A DNA stretch of 64,000 nt from Crossaster papposus (taxonomy: Eukaryota; Echinodermata; Asteroidea; Velatida; Solasteridae). The translations under genes were made by a program, and so were the position numbers. Where the stretch lies: contig JBAIAA010000077.1 of NCBI GenBank assembly GCA_037893245.1, forward strand, positions 1 to 64,000, in the 5' to 3' direction. This document shows positions 55,617-64,000 of the stretch, piece by piece (position 1 is the stretch's first letter; each line of letters begins with the position of its first letter). The notes under the pieces were generated by a model. The model had not been told where the DNA came from and did not search any database. It worked only from the letters and a program-made list of their open reading frames with translations.

Positions 55617-57733
55617 TACCTTTTAAAGGCTGCAAAGATCAATGCAGATTTTGCGTCTGCAAGTATGTTTTGCAGAGTAATTCAATTTTCCTTCCATATG
55701 TGTGAGTTTGACCGTCTTGCAGTGCAAAGCAAGCTACCAATTTGGACAATACATGTATGTGCTTGTTAATTATACAAGTCTTTCCAATATAAGAAAACAG
55801 TGTGAATTAATTATTTTTATATCTTATGAATGCTGTAATTATTATTAAAAGGATTTTTATTAAAATCAATAGAACTCTGAATAAAAATACTCACCGATTC
55901 TATGTTACTGGTTGCAATCGTTATTTATGCTTGTTTTCTATTTAACTGTTAAAATACGTTTAAGTTCGGGGAGGCTGGTTATCCCAATTTTTTTATTTCA
56001 AAGAATATATCAATTTTAATTAAATTGCAAATAATTAAAAAGTAACTTGGGAATTATCAATGCACTCACTTGCACTGTATGGCTGTTTGCGGGGAACGGG
56101 GATGAATGCATTAGTGTGGATCAACATGGGCAGATCTATAGCTTTCGGAGAAGGGGTTATATTTGACTGAAGGGTTGTTGGGGGGGGGTATTGGAGTATG
56201 TATGCCCCAGACAATTGAATTCTACAATGCTTCGGCCTAAATTAGTTTTATATTTTAGTAATGCAATTTGAGAATAAATCGAGGAGACCACACCATGACC
56301 TTCGAATATGTCGTCTTGGCTAGCTCACATAAGCGCTCGGAAAATTCCGAGCAGAATTTTCCTTGTAAATTTGTATGCGCGTGTGATGTTGCGTGAATGA
56401 CGTAACATGCATAATCGCTGACTCGTTGGTCAAGTTTATGTTACGCGTGCATGCAAATGCGACGCGATTATGCGAGTTATAACCAAAATGACCTATTCGA
56501 AGCTCATGGCGCTGCATACCGCGATTTGGACGTCTTGCAACCAAGAATAGACTTACAATTAAAAAAGAGACATTTTCGAGCAATTTTTGTCAAGTATGTA
56601 AAGCTCTTCTGGGGTGGGAGATGACAACCTTCGAAAGAAGAAGAAAACTCCTTTTTTAAAAACAAAATTCCTTATAAAACCAAGAAATTAACACACACTC
56701 AGAATACAATCAACTGCCCATATACTTTATATAATAAGCTACACCTCTTCTATGCAGTAACATAATGTATTTCAAAAATCGCTTTGAGTACGACGTTTAA
56801 CTGAATTATGGAATGTTAGTAGAGTTCCATCGTATCTTGGTCTGTAGGTAATTAAGCAGATTGTGGGTTCGGGCCTATATCCTGCAGTTATGGTGCATGG
56901 CCACAGCCTTTTGGCAAGGCACTTTGTCATTCATTGCCCACCCAAGATAAAATTTGTTTCCGTGTTGGAATGGAACTGGTTTATTGTGATTGAATTTAGT
57001 TGCTTTGCGCCTACTTGAATGGCAGCATGGAGCTGTATACTATGTGTATAGGGGAGCTGAGGTGCTATGTGTGTTTGAAACGTTTCATTGGCCCTATATG
57101 AACAGGGTATGAGCACCTATCCTGTACTGTCAACACATATTTAGTCAAAAAATTGTAAATTAGTCATATTTTTTTCAAAATGATGCCTCGTAATACGCTT
57201 TTTCGACTAATGAGTGTGGTATACGTGCGCTATATAAAAACGAATTGGCCACATTTGTATTAATTAATATCAAAAAATCTATATTTTGCCTGAGTAGACA
57301 CTTCCCAAGATGCAATTAATTGTCTAAAAACAACGTAAAGTAAACTTCACAACAACAGCTATACCAGCTTTTCTCCTAAATTCTTGTCTTCCGGGTATAC
57401 GTGTTTTACAATACATAAAATAATCGTACCTATACATATACCGGTATATATACCACAAACTTAAAGATGGACTACAACGAAAACTCACACATTAAATTTA
57501 TTATCGGACCTTGTTTATGTTGTGTTCAGGTAACACTTTATTGTTACGGTCATGTTTTTCTCTAAATAATTTTGTTGCAATTTGACCGACAAAATTAGAC
57601 CTCGATTCTTCGATTTTGAAATTTCCCGCCCTGCACTGGTTCCCGGCAAAGATCCACTAAAAACCACAATGAAATCCACGATATAGTACCAGCGGACTTG
57701 TAAACCAGCGAAAAGTGATGACGTACTACCCAT

Positions 57734-57764
57734 TGATCTCCATTATATATAATGGAGATCAATG
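57734..57764. repeat. 31-bp mini-palindrome with an 11-bp direct duplication
   Basis: A near-perfect hairpin (TGATCTCCATTAT arms) is flanked by GTACTACCCAT at 57723-57733 and 57765-57775, as if a tiny palindrome had been inserted into the left inverted repeat with duplication of 11 bp. Confidence 0.65.
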
Positions 57765-57902
57765 GTACTACCCATGAGCAACCGAGAGTAAACAAAAGAC
57801 GCCATGTTATTCCGTGTGTATTATGTAAGCGTTTTCATGCAGAGGCATGAAGTTTTTACGAATCTTTTTTGTATAGTGTATCACTATCACTCAGCTACAA
57901 TA

Positions 57903-58334
57903 ATGCCAACTTCATGTGTTGTTGGTGGATGCACGAGAAATTGTTCGAAGAATCCAGAGATTCATTTTGTGCAATTTCCGCGGGATCCTGCGTTATCAAA
58001 GGAATGGGTGAAGTTCGTAAATATTACACGAAAGGATTTCACCTTCTCGGAAAGAAGTAGGCCGTTGTTTTGTTCAGCACATTTTTCAGAGGACTGTGTT
58101 GAACCTTCAAGTGCTTTGAAAAAATCACTGGGATTGACAACAAAGTTTCGTTTGAAGCCTGGATCGATCCCCACATTGAAAGCGCCAAACATCGAGCGAA
58201 TTCGTACTAGTACTACCACCAGGCCTACTGCTTCTACGTCGGCCGAGTCATCGGCAACCGCCGGGTCTGCCGCGTGGCCGCAGAGTCATCAGCAGGTGAG
58301 CTCCCCTCGTCTGGTGAGCTCCCCTCATCGCTAG
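57903..58334 (+). CDS. THAP-domain zinc-finger protein, exon or short gene
   Basis: A THAP domain, a sequence-specific DNA-binding C2CH zinc finger, fills residues 1-92 from this ATG: C5-x4-C10, the conserved W35, C57-x2-H60, and the closing LKPGSIPT motif. After it comes Thr/Ser-rich linker and a stop at 58334 (143 aa). An upstream in-frame ATG at 57804 would add 33 residues, but THAP proteins normally start a few residues before the first Cys, so 57903 is preferred. A strong donor, CAG|GTGAGC, at 58295/58296 may end the exon in phase 0 after residue 131, so further exons may exist; none was found. The unit lies between inverted repeats (57717 and 58541), so it may be transposon-derived like P-element proteins. 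Confidence 0.85.
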   Translation: MPTSCVVGGCTRNCSKNPEIHFVQFPRDPALSKEWVKFVNITRKDFTFSERSRPLFCSAHFSEDCVEPSSALKKSLGLTTKFRLKPGSIPTLKAPNIERIRTSTTTRPTASTSAESSATAGSAAWPQSHQQVSSPRLVSSPHR

Positions 58335-58425
58335 AGCTGCCATCACTGTCCTCAGATGTACCTCCACGAAATGCCTCTTCCTCATCTATACTGTGGTCTT
58401 CCCAATACTCGCTGCTATCGGACAT
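58234..58425 (-). CDS. Acidic Ser/Asp/Glu-rich ORF facing the THAP exon
   Basis: 63 aa beginning MSDSSEYWEDHSIDEEE, with repeated SSDEG/SSPDEG units, overlapping the end of the THAP frame on the other strand. Such acidic starts are common in animal transposase-derived genes, and the ATG lies about 116 nt inside the right inverted repeat, mirroring the THAP layout. It may be a first exon or merely the antisense of the THAP linker. No family recognised. Confidence 0.3.
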   Translation of the reverse strand: MSDSSEYWEDHSIDEEEAFRGGTSEDSDGSSSDEGSSPDEGSSPADDSAATRQTRRLPMTRPT

Positions 58426-58556
58426 TTTTCGCTGTTTTTCGGTCGAAAATAGTTGTACCCATATAGCCTAGCTTGTCCGCTGTTATTCTGCATTGCATTG
58501 TACGGTAAAAATGCACGCACACGATCGACCCGAGTAAATCGTCATGGGTAGTACGT

Positions 58557-60499
58557 CACACACAAAGTATGAATTATTCATGAGTTAAGGGCTTTTGCTG
58601 AAACTGATTTTTTCTGGGTCGTAGAACGCCGATCAATTTTGGGTTTTTTTTGCATGAAGGAACAAGTTTTATTGAATACTAATGATATATTAGTAATCAT
58701 TATACATTTCTCGAACAAAAACAGCAACACAGCCTTTATCATTATTCCGTTGTAGTCCATCTTTAAAAAAACTTAAAAATATTACCTTAACTCAGCTATT
58801 TTACTATATCTTACTATTAATATAATCCCAGGAATTTCTGTATGTATTTCTGTCCGTAATTCGATTATCTTCAAAAACAGGCACTGTATGAAGTTGAAAA
58901 TCGGGTGTATCGACCTTTTCACCCTAAATATGATAATTTATGTAAAGGAGGTCGGTTAGGAGAAGTGAATTGCGGCCGTATTGAAAATGTGCAGGGGTCC
59001 AATCATTCGGGTAATTTTCTAACAATTTTTCTAAGATTTCTTGGTGTTTTTCTTTAAAGAGAAATGACTTTAAAATCGTCATAAGTAATATTATCCAACC
59101 AATTAAAAATGTTTTCGTCCCATGCGCACGATGTCAAGGGAAATTAGCAAGGTGTCCTTTTTTAATACATTTGTACCTGTGCCTTGCGAGTCTGGATATC
59201 ACCATCTATCAAATTTTGAGCCGAATCGCAAGGCGCTACATGTACCTATAGCATTCGGCTTTATATAATGTTGAAATAACTGTTTTCTCTCTTTTTTACA
59301 TACACAAATCAACTTAACCATAAATCATTAACAATTTGCAGATATTGATAACAAAATCTTTTGGAAGTCATGTTTTCAGGAACGATTTCAACGGGCACTG
59401 GTTATTAAAAAAAATTCATCTTGGTCAGATAAATCATAAAAGCTTCAGTCACCAAATTCAATTCTGTAATTCAAAAACAATGATTGTAAATACACGTTTG
59501 TGATTATTTTAATTATTCCTCACCCAAGTAAATTTAATAAAATGTCAGCATTTTAAAGTTAAATTATTTGTACCTATACCACAACCTTCCGAAACTTAAA
59601 ACAAAATTACCTTGGCTCAGCTATTGTTAAAAATCTTATTTTTATCTTGGTCAGAAAAAAATCATTAAATAAGCTTCAGTCAACAATTAATTCTGTAAAT
59701 CAAATACAGTGATTGTATACAAGTTTGTAATTTATGATAACCATATATGTGAAACGATCAAGCGGAATGAGTCGGATGTCGGGGAATCCCAAAAATGTTT
59801 TAATCATAACTGTGTTCTTCGTTGGTATTTAAACAAATTTAAATAACTCGACAACAAAACATCGTATCAACATGGGGTTTTTAGTTTTTAAAACATACAG
59901 ATGCCCTCTTTAAAACTACATGAAAACTCATTTTTTGACCGGGGCCGACATCGATCTGACTCATTCCTCTTGATCGTGTCACATATGTGGCCACTCCACA
60001 AAAAGTTGATATTATGTCACAAAAAAGTGAACATGTACCGGTAAATGGTTGCAAAGCCCACAATGTAAGCTTTCATTACATGATAATGCACAGCGCGAAT
60101 TAATTTTACAAAATTATATTTTTCAGATTAATTACAGGATATCTGGATGCCTACAATCATTATTTACTTTCAAATAAGATATTTCTTAACAATTTGGTAG
60201 TAAACAATTTTGATATCTGCAAATGGTGTATCGTACCTTTAAATTAATGTAATTAAGACATTACGCAGGTTTTAATTCTAGAAGCATTAACAGAACGATT
60301 GGGAGTGATGTTAAAAAAAAAAGCTAAACATTTTTAAATTGGAAGAAAAAAACCCTCCGTTTTTGACATGCCTGTTTCTTTGTGAACAAAACCTAACTCT
60401 CAAAAATTACATTAAAGTGGGCTAAAAAAATGTCGTAAATCGCAGTGTCATAAAGTGCTTGACATGACATACCAGACTTGTTTGTATTATCACTGGTGC
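58557..60499. other. Intergenic, THAP unit to GPCR 3' end
   Basis: AT-rich; a TATGTGACC-repeat fragment (59984-60115) and a TTTAAGGTAGGAT-type fragment (60145-60243). GPCR 3' UTR is expected just below 60500. No downstream THAP exon seen. Confidence 0.55.
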
Positions 60500-60790
60500 T
60501 CAAATAGGTATTATGTAATTGTTATTTTCAGTGCTGTCAGCCTTGTTCATGTTCTCGGGAAATGTCGCGTAAGTGTAAATTTCGTCGCTGTCAGATTCGT
60601 TTATGTTGCCAAGCGCACTCTTAGAGCCTGGTATTTCGTAAACGTTATTTTCAGTGCTGTCAGCCTTGTTCACGTTCTCGGGAAACGCTGTCTCGTAAGC
60701 CGTATTTTCTAAAGCGCTGTCAGCCTTGTTCACGTTCTTAGAAAACGTTGTCTCGTAAACCGTATTTTCAAAAGCGCCGCTAGATTGGGT
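60500..60790 (-). repeat. Tandem 60-bp coding repeat in the GPCR tail
   Basis: The phrase encoding ENVNKADS (sense strand minus) recurs near 60534, 60656 and 60715. Protein units: AFENTVYET..NVNKADS, ALENTAYET..NVNKADS, TENNVYEIP, TFPENMNKADS, TENNNYIIP. Four carry EN-x-x-Y. Confidence 0.85.
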
Positions 60791-61277
60791 CATGTCATTG
60801 CTCACACTCTTAGTCGATGGATCCAGCACGGAAGTGCCATCTCCTTTGGTTCTATTTGTATACTGAGTGGAACGGAAGGTGCTTCTCAGGCCTCCCTCCT
60901 TCTTCCCTCTCAACACGTTACTCACGTACTCCCGGATCTTCTCCTGTCGAACGACAAACAGCAGGAAGATGAAGAGGCCTTGAAGCGAGTTGACCACGGC
61001 AAAGATCACCAGGAAGGCGAAGCTGGAAGCCTCAAAGACGGACAGCAGACCGAAGACCCAGGTCAGACCCAGCAGGACTGAGACAGAGACCATGTTCTGC
61101 AAGCGCTTCACCACTTTAGCTCGCTTGTTGTTACCCTCGGAGGCGTCCATGATTCTGCTCTCACTGCAAGTCAGCTTACGGAAGACGAGCACGAAGATGA
61201 CGACATTGAAAAGGAAGATGATACCAATGATGAGCAGCTGGCCGTAGTAGAAAGCAGCACCGGGCTTTAAGAAGCAA
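60500..61277 (-). CDS. Adhesion GPCR last exon (TM5-TM7 and tail)
   Basis: Acceptor CTCTCAG|T, 259 codons with stop. TM5, TM6 and TM7 are followed by KIREYVSNVLRGKKEGG, the usual juxtamembrane helix, then the repeat tail. ATTAAA on the minus strand at 60276-60271 is a possible polyA signal. Confidence 0.9.
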
Positions 61278-63698
61278 CTGAGAGGGAGGCACATGACAAT
61301 AATGTAAACAAACAGTGTTTATAGGCAGCAATATGTGACCAGCTCTCTATTAAGTCGCGCTGTGCACTATCATGTAATACCGCTCGACATCGAGGGTGAA
61401 TATTTTATCCAAATGTGCTTTTCATTTTTTGTCGTGAATGACGTACACCTTCAATATCTACAGTTTTAGGTTTCTTTCAAAGAAATGTTGATTTTGATGA
61501 ATAAAGTGGGGGGAAAACACCATTTTGTGTGCATATAGTGACGTTGTTTAGATAAGAGCCGGCTATTTCAAAGCCTGTTTTCTCCGTTGTGTAATTTGAA
61601 CTCCAAGGAAGTAACCAATACATATGTAAACACATAATATTATCCAAAGTGGGAGGGGCTATGAAGCTCTATTGTACACTAAATGAAAGCTTAAATTGTA
61701 CGCTTAACCATGTATATAATATAGTCTGTACCGGTAAGTATGAGTTTGTGGATAATAATAATAATAATAATACAATAATACCAGATTTATATAGTGCCAA
61801 CATTCATGAAAACCAGCTCTATGCAATGGTTCCAAGCGGTGCTTCAATCAAAAGGAATGTTGCTTTTGTAAAGTCTGACTGAAAGATTCCATAAACCCCA
61901 CATAAACAAGTCATTAACTATAGTCCTGAAGGATGCACATGCCTTGCCAACTCTATATGCTGTTCTTATTCGAGGCCAATTTCATGGAGCTGCTATAAGC
62001 ACAAAAATTTGCTTAGCACAACAAAAGTCTTGCTCAGTAAAACAACAGGTTACATGTACCAGCCCAAAATCCATACTGTGCATTTCATGCTAAACACACA
62101 CACACACATGTAGCTTTACCTTACATACGCACTGTGGACATTCCTTTGTCTTCGTGTAGTTAACAAACTTTGACTAAATACTCATTTTTCTCGCTTTCCC
62201 AAAACAAATTTACCCTCAAATTTGGATTATGGGCCTCTCAGCTGTCCCTTCTATCTTTTCTATATATAACCCTAACCCGTTTTTCCTCTAGCGCTCTTTT
62301 TCGGAAACTGAAAAACGGATTGTGGACGTGTGCAAGTCCACAAACCGTAACCTCTTCCCGCATCGTGTGGACCTATATTGTTCGGAGGTCCACAGTGCGT
62401 ATGCAAGACTAACTCACACACAGTTATGTTTTGACCGGCAATCGTAGACGGGGTATTGTCCGACCGTCTTCCCTCTTTTGTTTATACTCTAACGTTTTTT
62501 GATGATCGCCATAGGATTTGTACACGGGAAAAGATCGTGGACGTTGTGTCAATCGTGGACCCATTGTTTGACTCCCAATTCTTCTGTCCGACGACCACGA
62601 TTGCCGGTCAATACAAACGCACACACACAAAATGGATTGTGGACCTGGGCATTTCCACAAACCGTAACCTCTTCCCACATCGTGTGGACCTATATTGTTT
62701 GGAGGTCCACAGTGCGTATGCAAGGCTAACTCACACAAGTGGGTAAATGTCGTCAATCGGGGACGGGGCATTGTCCGACCGTCTTTCCTCTTGTGTTTGT
62801 ACTCTAACGTTTTCGGATGATCGCCATAGGATTTGCACACGAGTCGGAATCGGGGACCTTAGCGAAATAGGGGACCCTATTGTCCTCTATTGTTATACGT
62901 CCCCTATTTCAATCAAAAACAAACTCACTCACACACAAAACACAAATAAACCACAAGGGAAACTGACTAGGTAAATTTGTATAAATTTCAAAGTGAACAA
63001 AAATATCGGCAAGGCGGGACGTGAGCCTTCGACCTCCAGATTACCGGACAGGCGCTACAACAACAAAAACAGCTGAAAACCATTCAGTCACAAATGATAT
63101 ATATACACCTGACAATTAAGTTTGTAACCCTGTTTTGATCAAGGAAGAATGTTCATGCTGAGCAAATGTTTGTGCTATTAGCAGCTCCAAGAAACTGGCC
63201 CCTAGCTGTTCCTATAATCTTTCAACTACATGTATAAAAGGCTATGACGACCACTACGTGCAGTAGAAAGAATTAATCTTGGTACATTGAATGTCTGGTC
63301 ATGGTTAATTATAGCCTGTTTGGGGGCTTACTGCATTTTGTTGGCGAATCTTACTTTAAGTATTGAAAAAAGCAGAACCAAAAACCCCAACCCACTTTTC
63401 CTAAAAACTAGTTAAGAATTGAGACTTGAAGGTTTAATTTGCATGGTGAAAAGGCAGAAAACCCCACTTCACTGTTGGAATCCCTGTCTCCTGACGAAAG
63501 GCGGAGCATACTCTCTGAAACGTTCAGTTCCACCCGGTTCTTTTCAGAACCAAAAGAGAATTACCATATGGTGCTGCCTCAAATAACTTATCTTTAATAG
63601 TTAACCATTCAGATTCGTGTCATACATGTACCTGTGTTCATTATCGTACTGCTCATAATCCACTGCCAAAATCACTGTGATGACAAGTGCGGGAAATC
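60500..63698 (-). CDS. Adhesion G-protein-coupled receptor, 3' end (TM4 to C-tail), partial
   Basis: Two exons, 63698-63632 and 61277-60500, join in phase (AG|T gives Ser). The first encodes the end of TM4 and the second extracellular loop: FPALVITVILAVDYEQY. The second gives the loop Cys (SCFLKPG), TM5 (FYYGQLLIIGIIFLFN), TM6 (MVSVSVLLGLTWVFGLLSVF, with the GLTWxFG motif of class B2 receptors), TM7 (VVNSLQGLFIFLLF) and a cytosolic tail with 20-residue tyrosine-bearing repeats. The acceptor of the upstream exon needs one preceding base, so the gene continues past the window, where the GAIN domain, TM1-3 and ectodomain would lie. Membrane receptor; ligand unknown. Subfamily not assigned. Confidence 0.9.
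61332..61735. mobile_element. TATGTGACC-ended repeat, copy 3
   Basis: Reverse orientation, in the GPCR intron: TATGTGACCAGCTC, then CCAAGGAAGTAACCAATA and GAAGCTCTATTGTA shared with the other copies. Confidence 0.65.
62300..62930. repeat. Direct duplication, offset 317 bp
   Basis: CGTGTGGACCTATATTG at 62364 and 62681, and ATTGTCCGACCGTCTT at about 62452 and 62769; continuous similarity. In the GPCR intron; frames through it are not coding. Confidence 0.75.
63632..63698 (-). CDS. Adhesion GPCR penultimate exon (TM4, loop 2)
   Basis: 67 nt, acceptor TTGCAG|GA, donor CACAG|GTACAT. Reads FPALVITVILAVDYEQYDNEH, matching the class B2 pattern after the GWG/GF tryptophan-glycine turn. Too short to show as an open frame on its own. 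Confidence 0.85.
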
Positions 63699-64000
63699 CT
63701 GCAAGTTTAAAAATATAAATATTCTAATAAAAACAAAATTCAAATAAAAAAAAATAATATTTGACCAAATCAGAAGCTAGTGATGAGTTACATCAGCCTG
63801 ATGATGTAGAGAAACAAAACCACGTTACCAACAAGAAAACAGATGATTTGAGAAAGCAAATCTAGATTAACAGATCAAAAGGGATCAAATAATCCCAAAT
63901 GAGGTACTCGTAGTTGCTTTTAATATTCTGCTTCGTTTTTTTAACCTTCACAATTTCCGCGCCTTACGATACATGTATAATCCAAGGGCAGACTGCATTT

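Larger units (their letters stand above)
51971..57716. other. Intergenic, exporter to THAP unit
   Basis: Exporter 3' UTR at the start, then SINE A fragments, two TTAA MITEs and the 608-bp MITE. No coding exon found. Confidence 0.55.
57717..58556. mobile_element. THAP unit bracketed by inverted repeats
   Basis: TGACGTACTACCCAT occurs at about 57719-57733 and in reverse complement at about 58542-58556; similarity continues outward (GTG) and inward (CCATGA). The two inward-facing ORFs lie between. No target-site duplication is obvious. A P-element-like or MITE origin is possible; an inverted promoter duplication is the alternative. Confidence 0.4.

Noticed and set aside
58274..58471. Plus-strand frame rich in Ser/Leu after the THAP exon
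   Set aside because: Shadow of the acidic minus-strand ORF; no splice acceptor supports it.
62424..62840. 138-aa minus-strand frame
   Set aside because: Internal repeat mirrors the 317-bp DNA duplication; no domain, lies in the GPCR intron.

Overview
The window is animal nuclear DNA: four protein-coding loci split by GT-AG introns into short exons, set in AT-rich sequence full of small transposon relics. Gene content (a LIV-1 zinc importer with ectodomain, a ZnT2/3/8-type zinc exporter, an adhesion GPCR, a THAP gene) and repeat style (many MITEs, tRNA-headed SINEs with ATT tails, frequent TACATGTA and TAGGCCTA words) suggest a marine invertebrate deuterostome such as an echinoderm or hemichordate. 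The species is inferred, not proven.

Layout. 1-15436 holds no gene I can support: a 131-bp satellite, a 21-bp minisatellite, SINEs and MITEs. 15437-37448 (minus) is a complete LIV-1 family zinc importer, 8 coding exons, 703 aa by joining; intron 1 is 13.5 kb. 37449-39290 is a 1.84-kb divergent intergenic region with a CpG-rich promoter-like block and several metal-response-element core matches. 39291-51970 (plus) is a complete vesicular-type zinc exporter, 7 coding exons, 542 aa. 57717-58556 holds a THAP-domain exon facing an acidic ORF, the pair bracketed by an inverted repeat. 60500-63698 (minus) is the 3' end of an adhesion GPCR (TM4 to TM7 plus a tyrosine-repeat tail); its 5' part lies beyond the window.

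The zinc importer (into the cytosol) and zinc exporter (cytosol to vesicle) sit head to head with one shared intergenic region, so they may be co-regulated by zinc. Exon joins were made by eye from splice sites and reading phase; all phases agree in both zinc genes.

The mobile-element record is unusually readable. A TTAA-flanked family occurs about nine times; one copy is inserted in a 791-bp TTA-flanked element whose empty-site twin lies 6.6 kb away in inverted orientation. A hAT-like MITE keeps a perfect 8-bp target duplication, and several elements are nested in each other.
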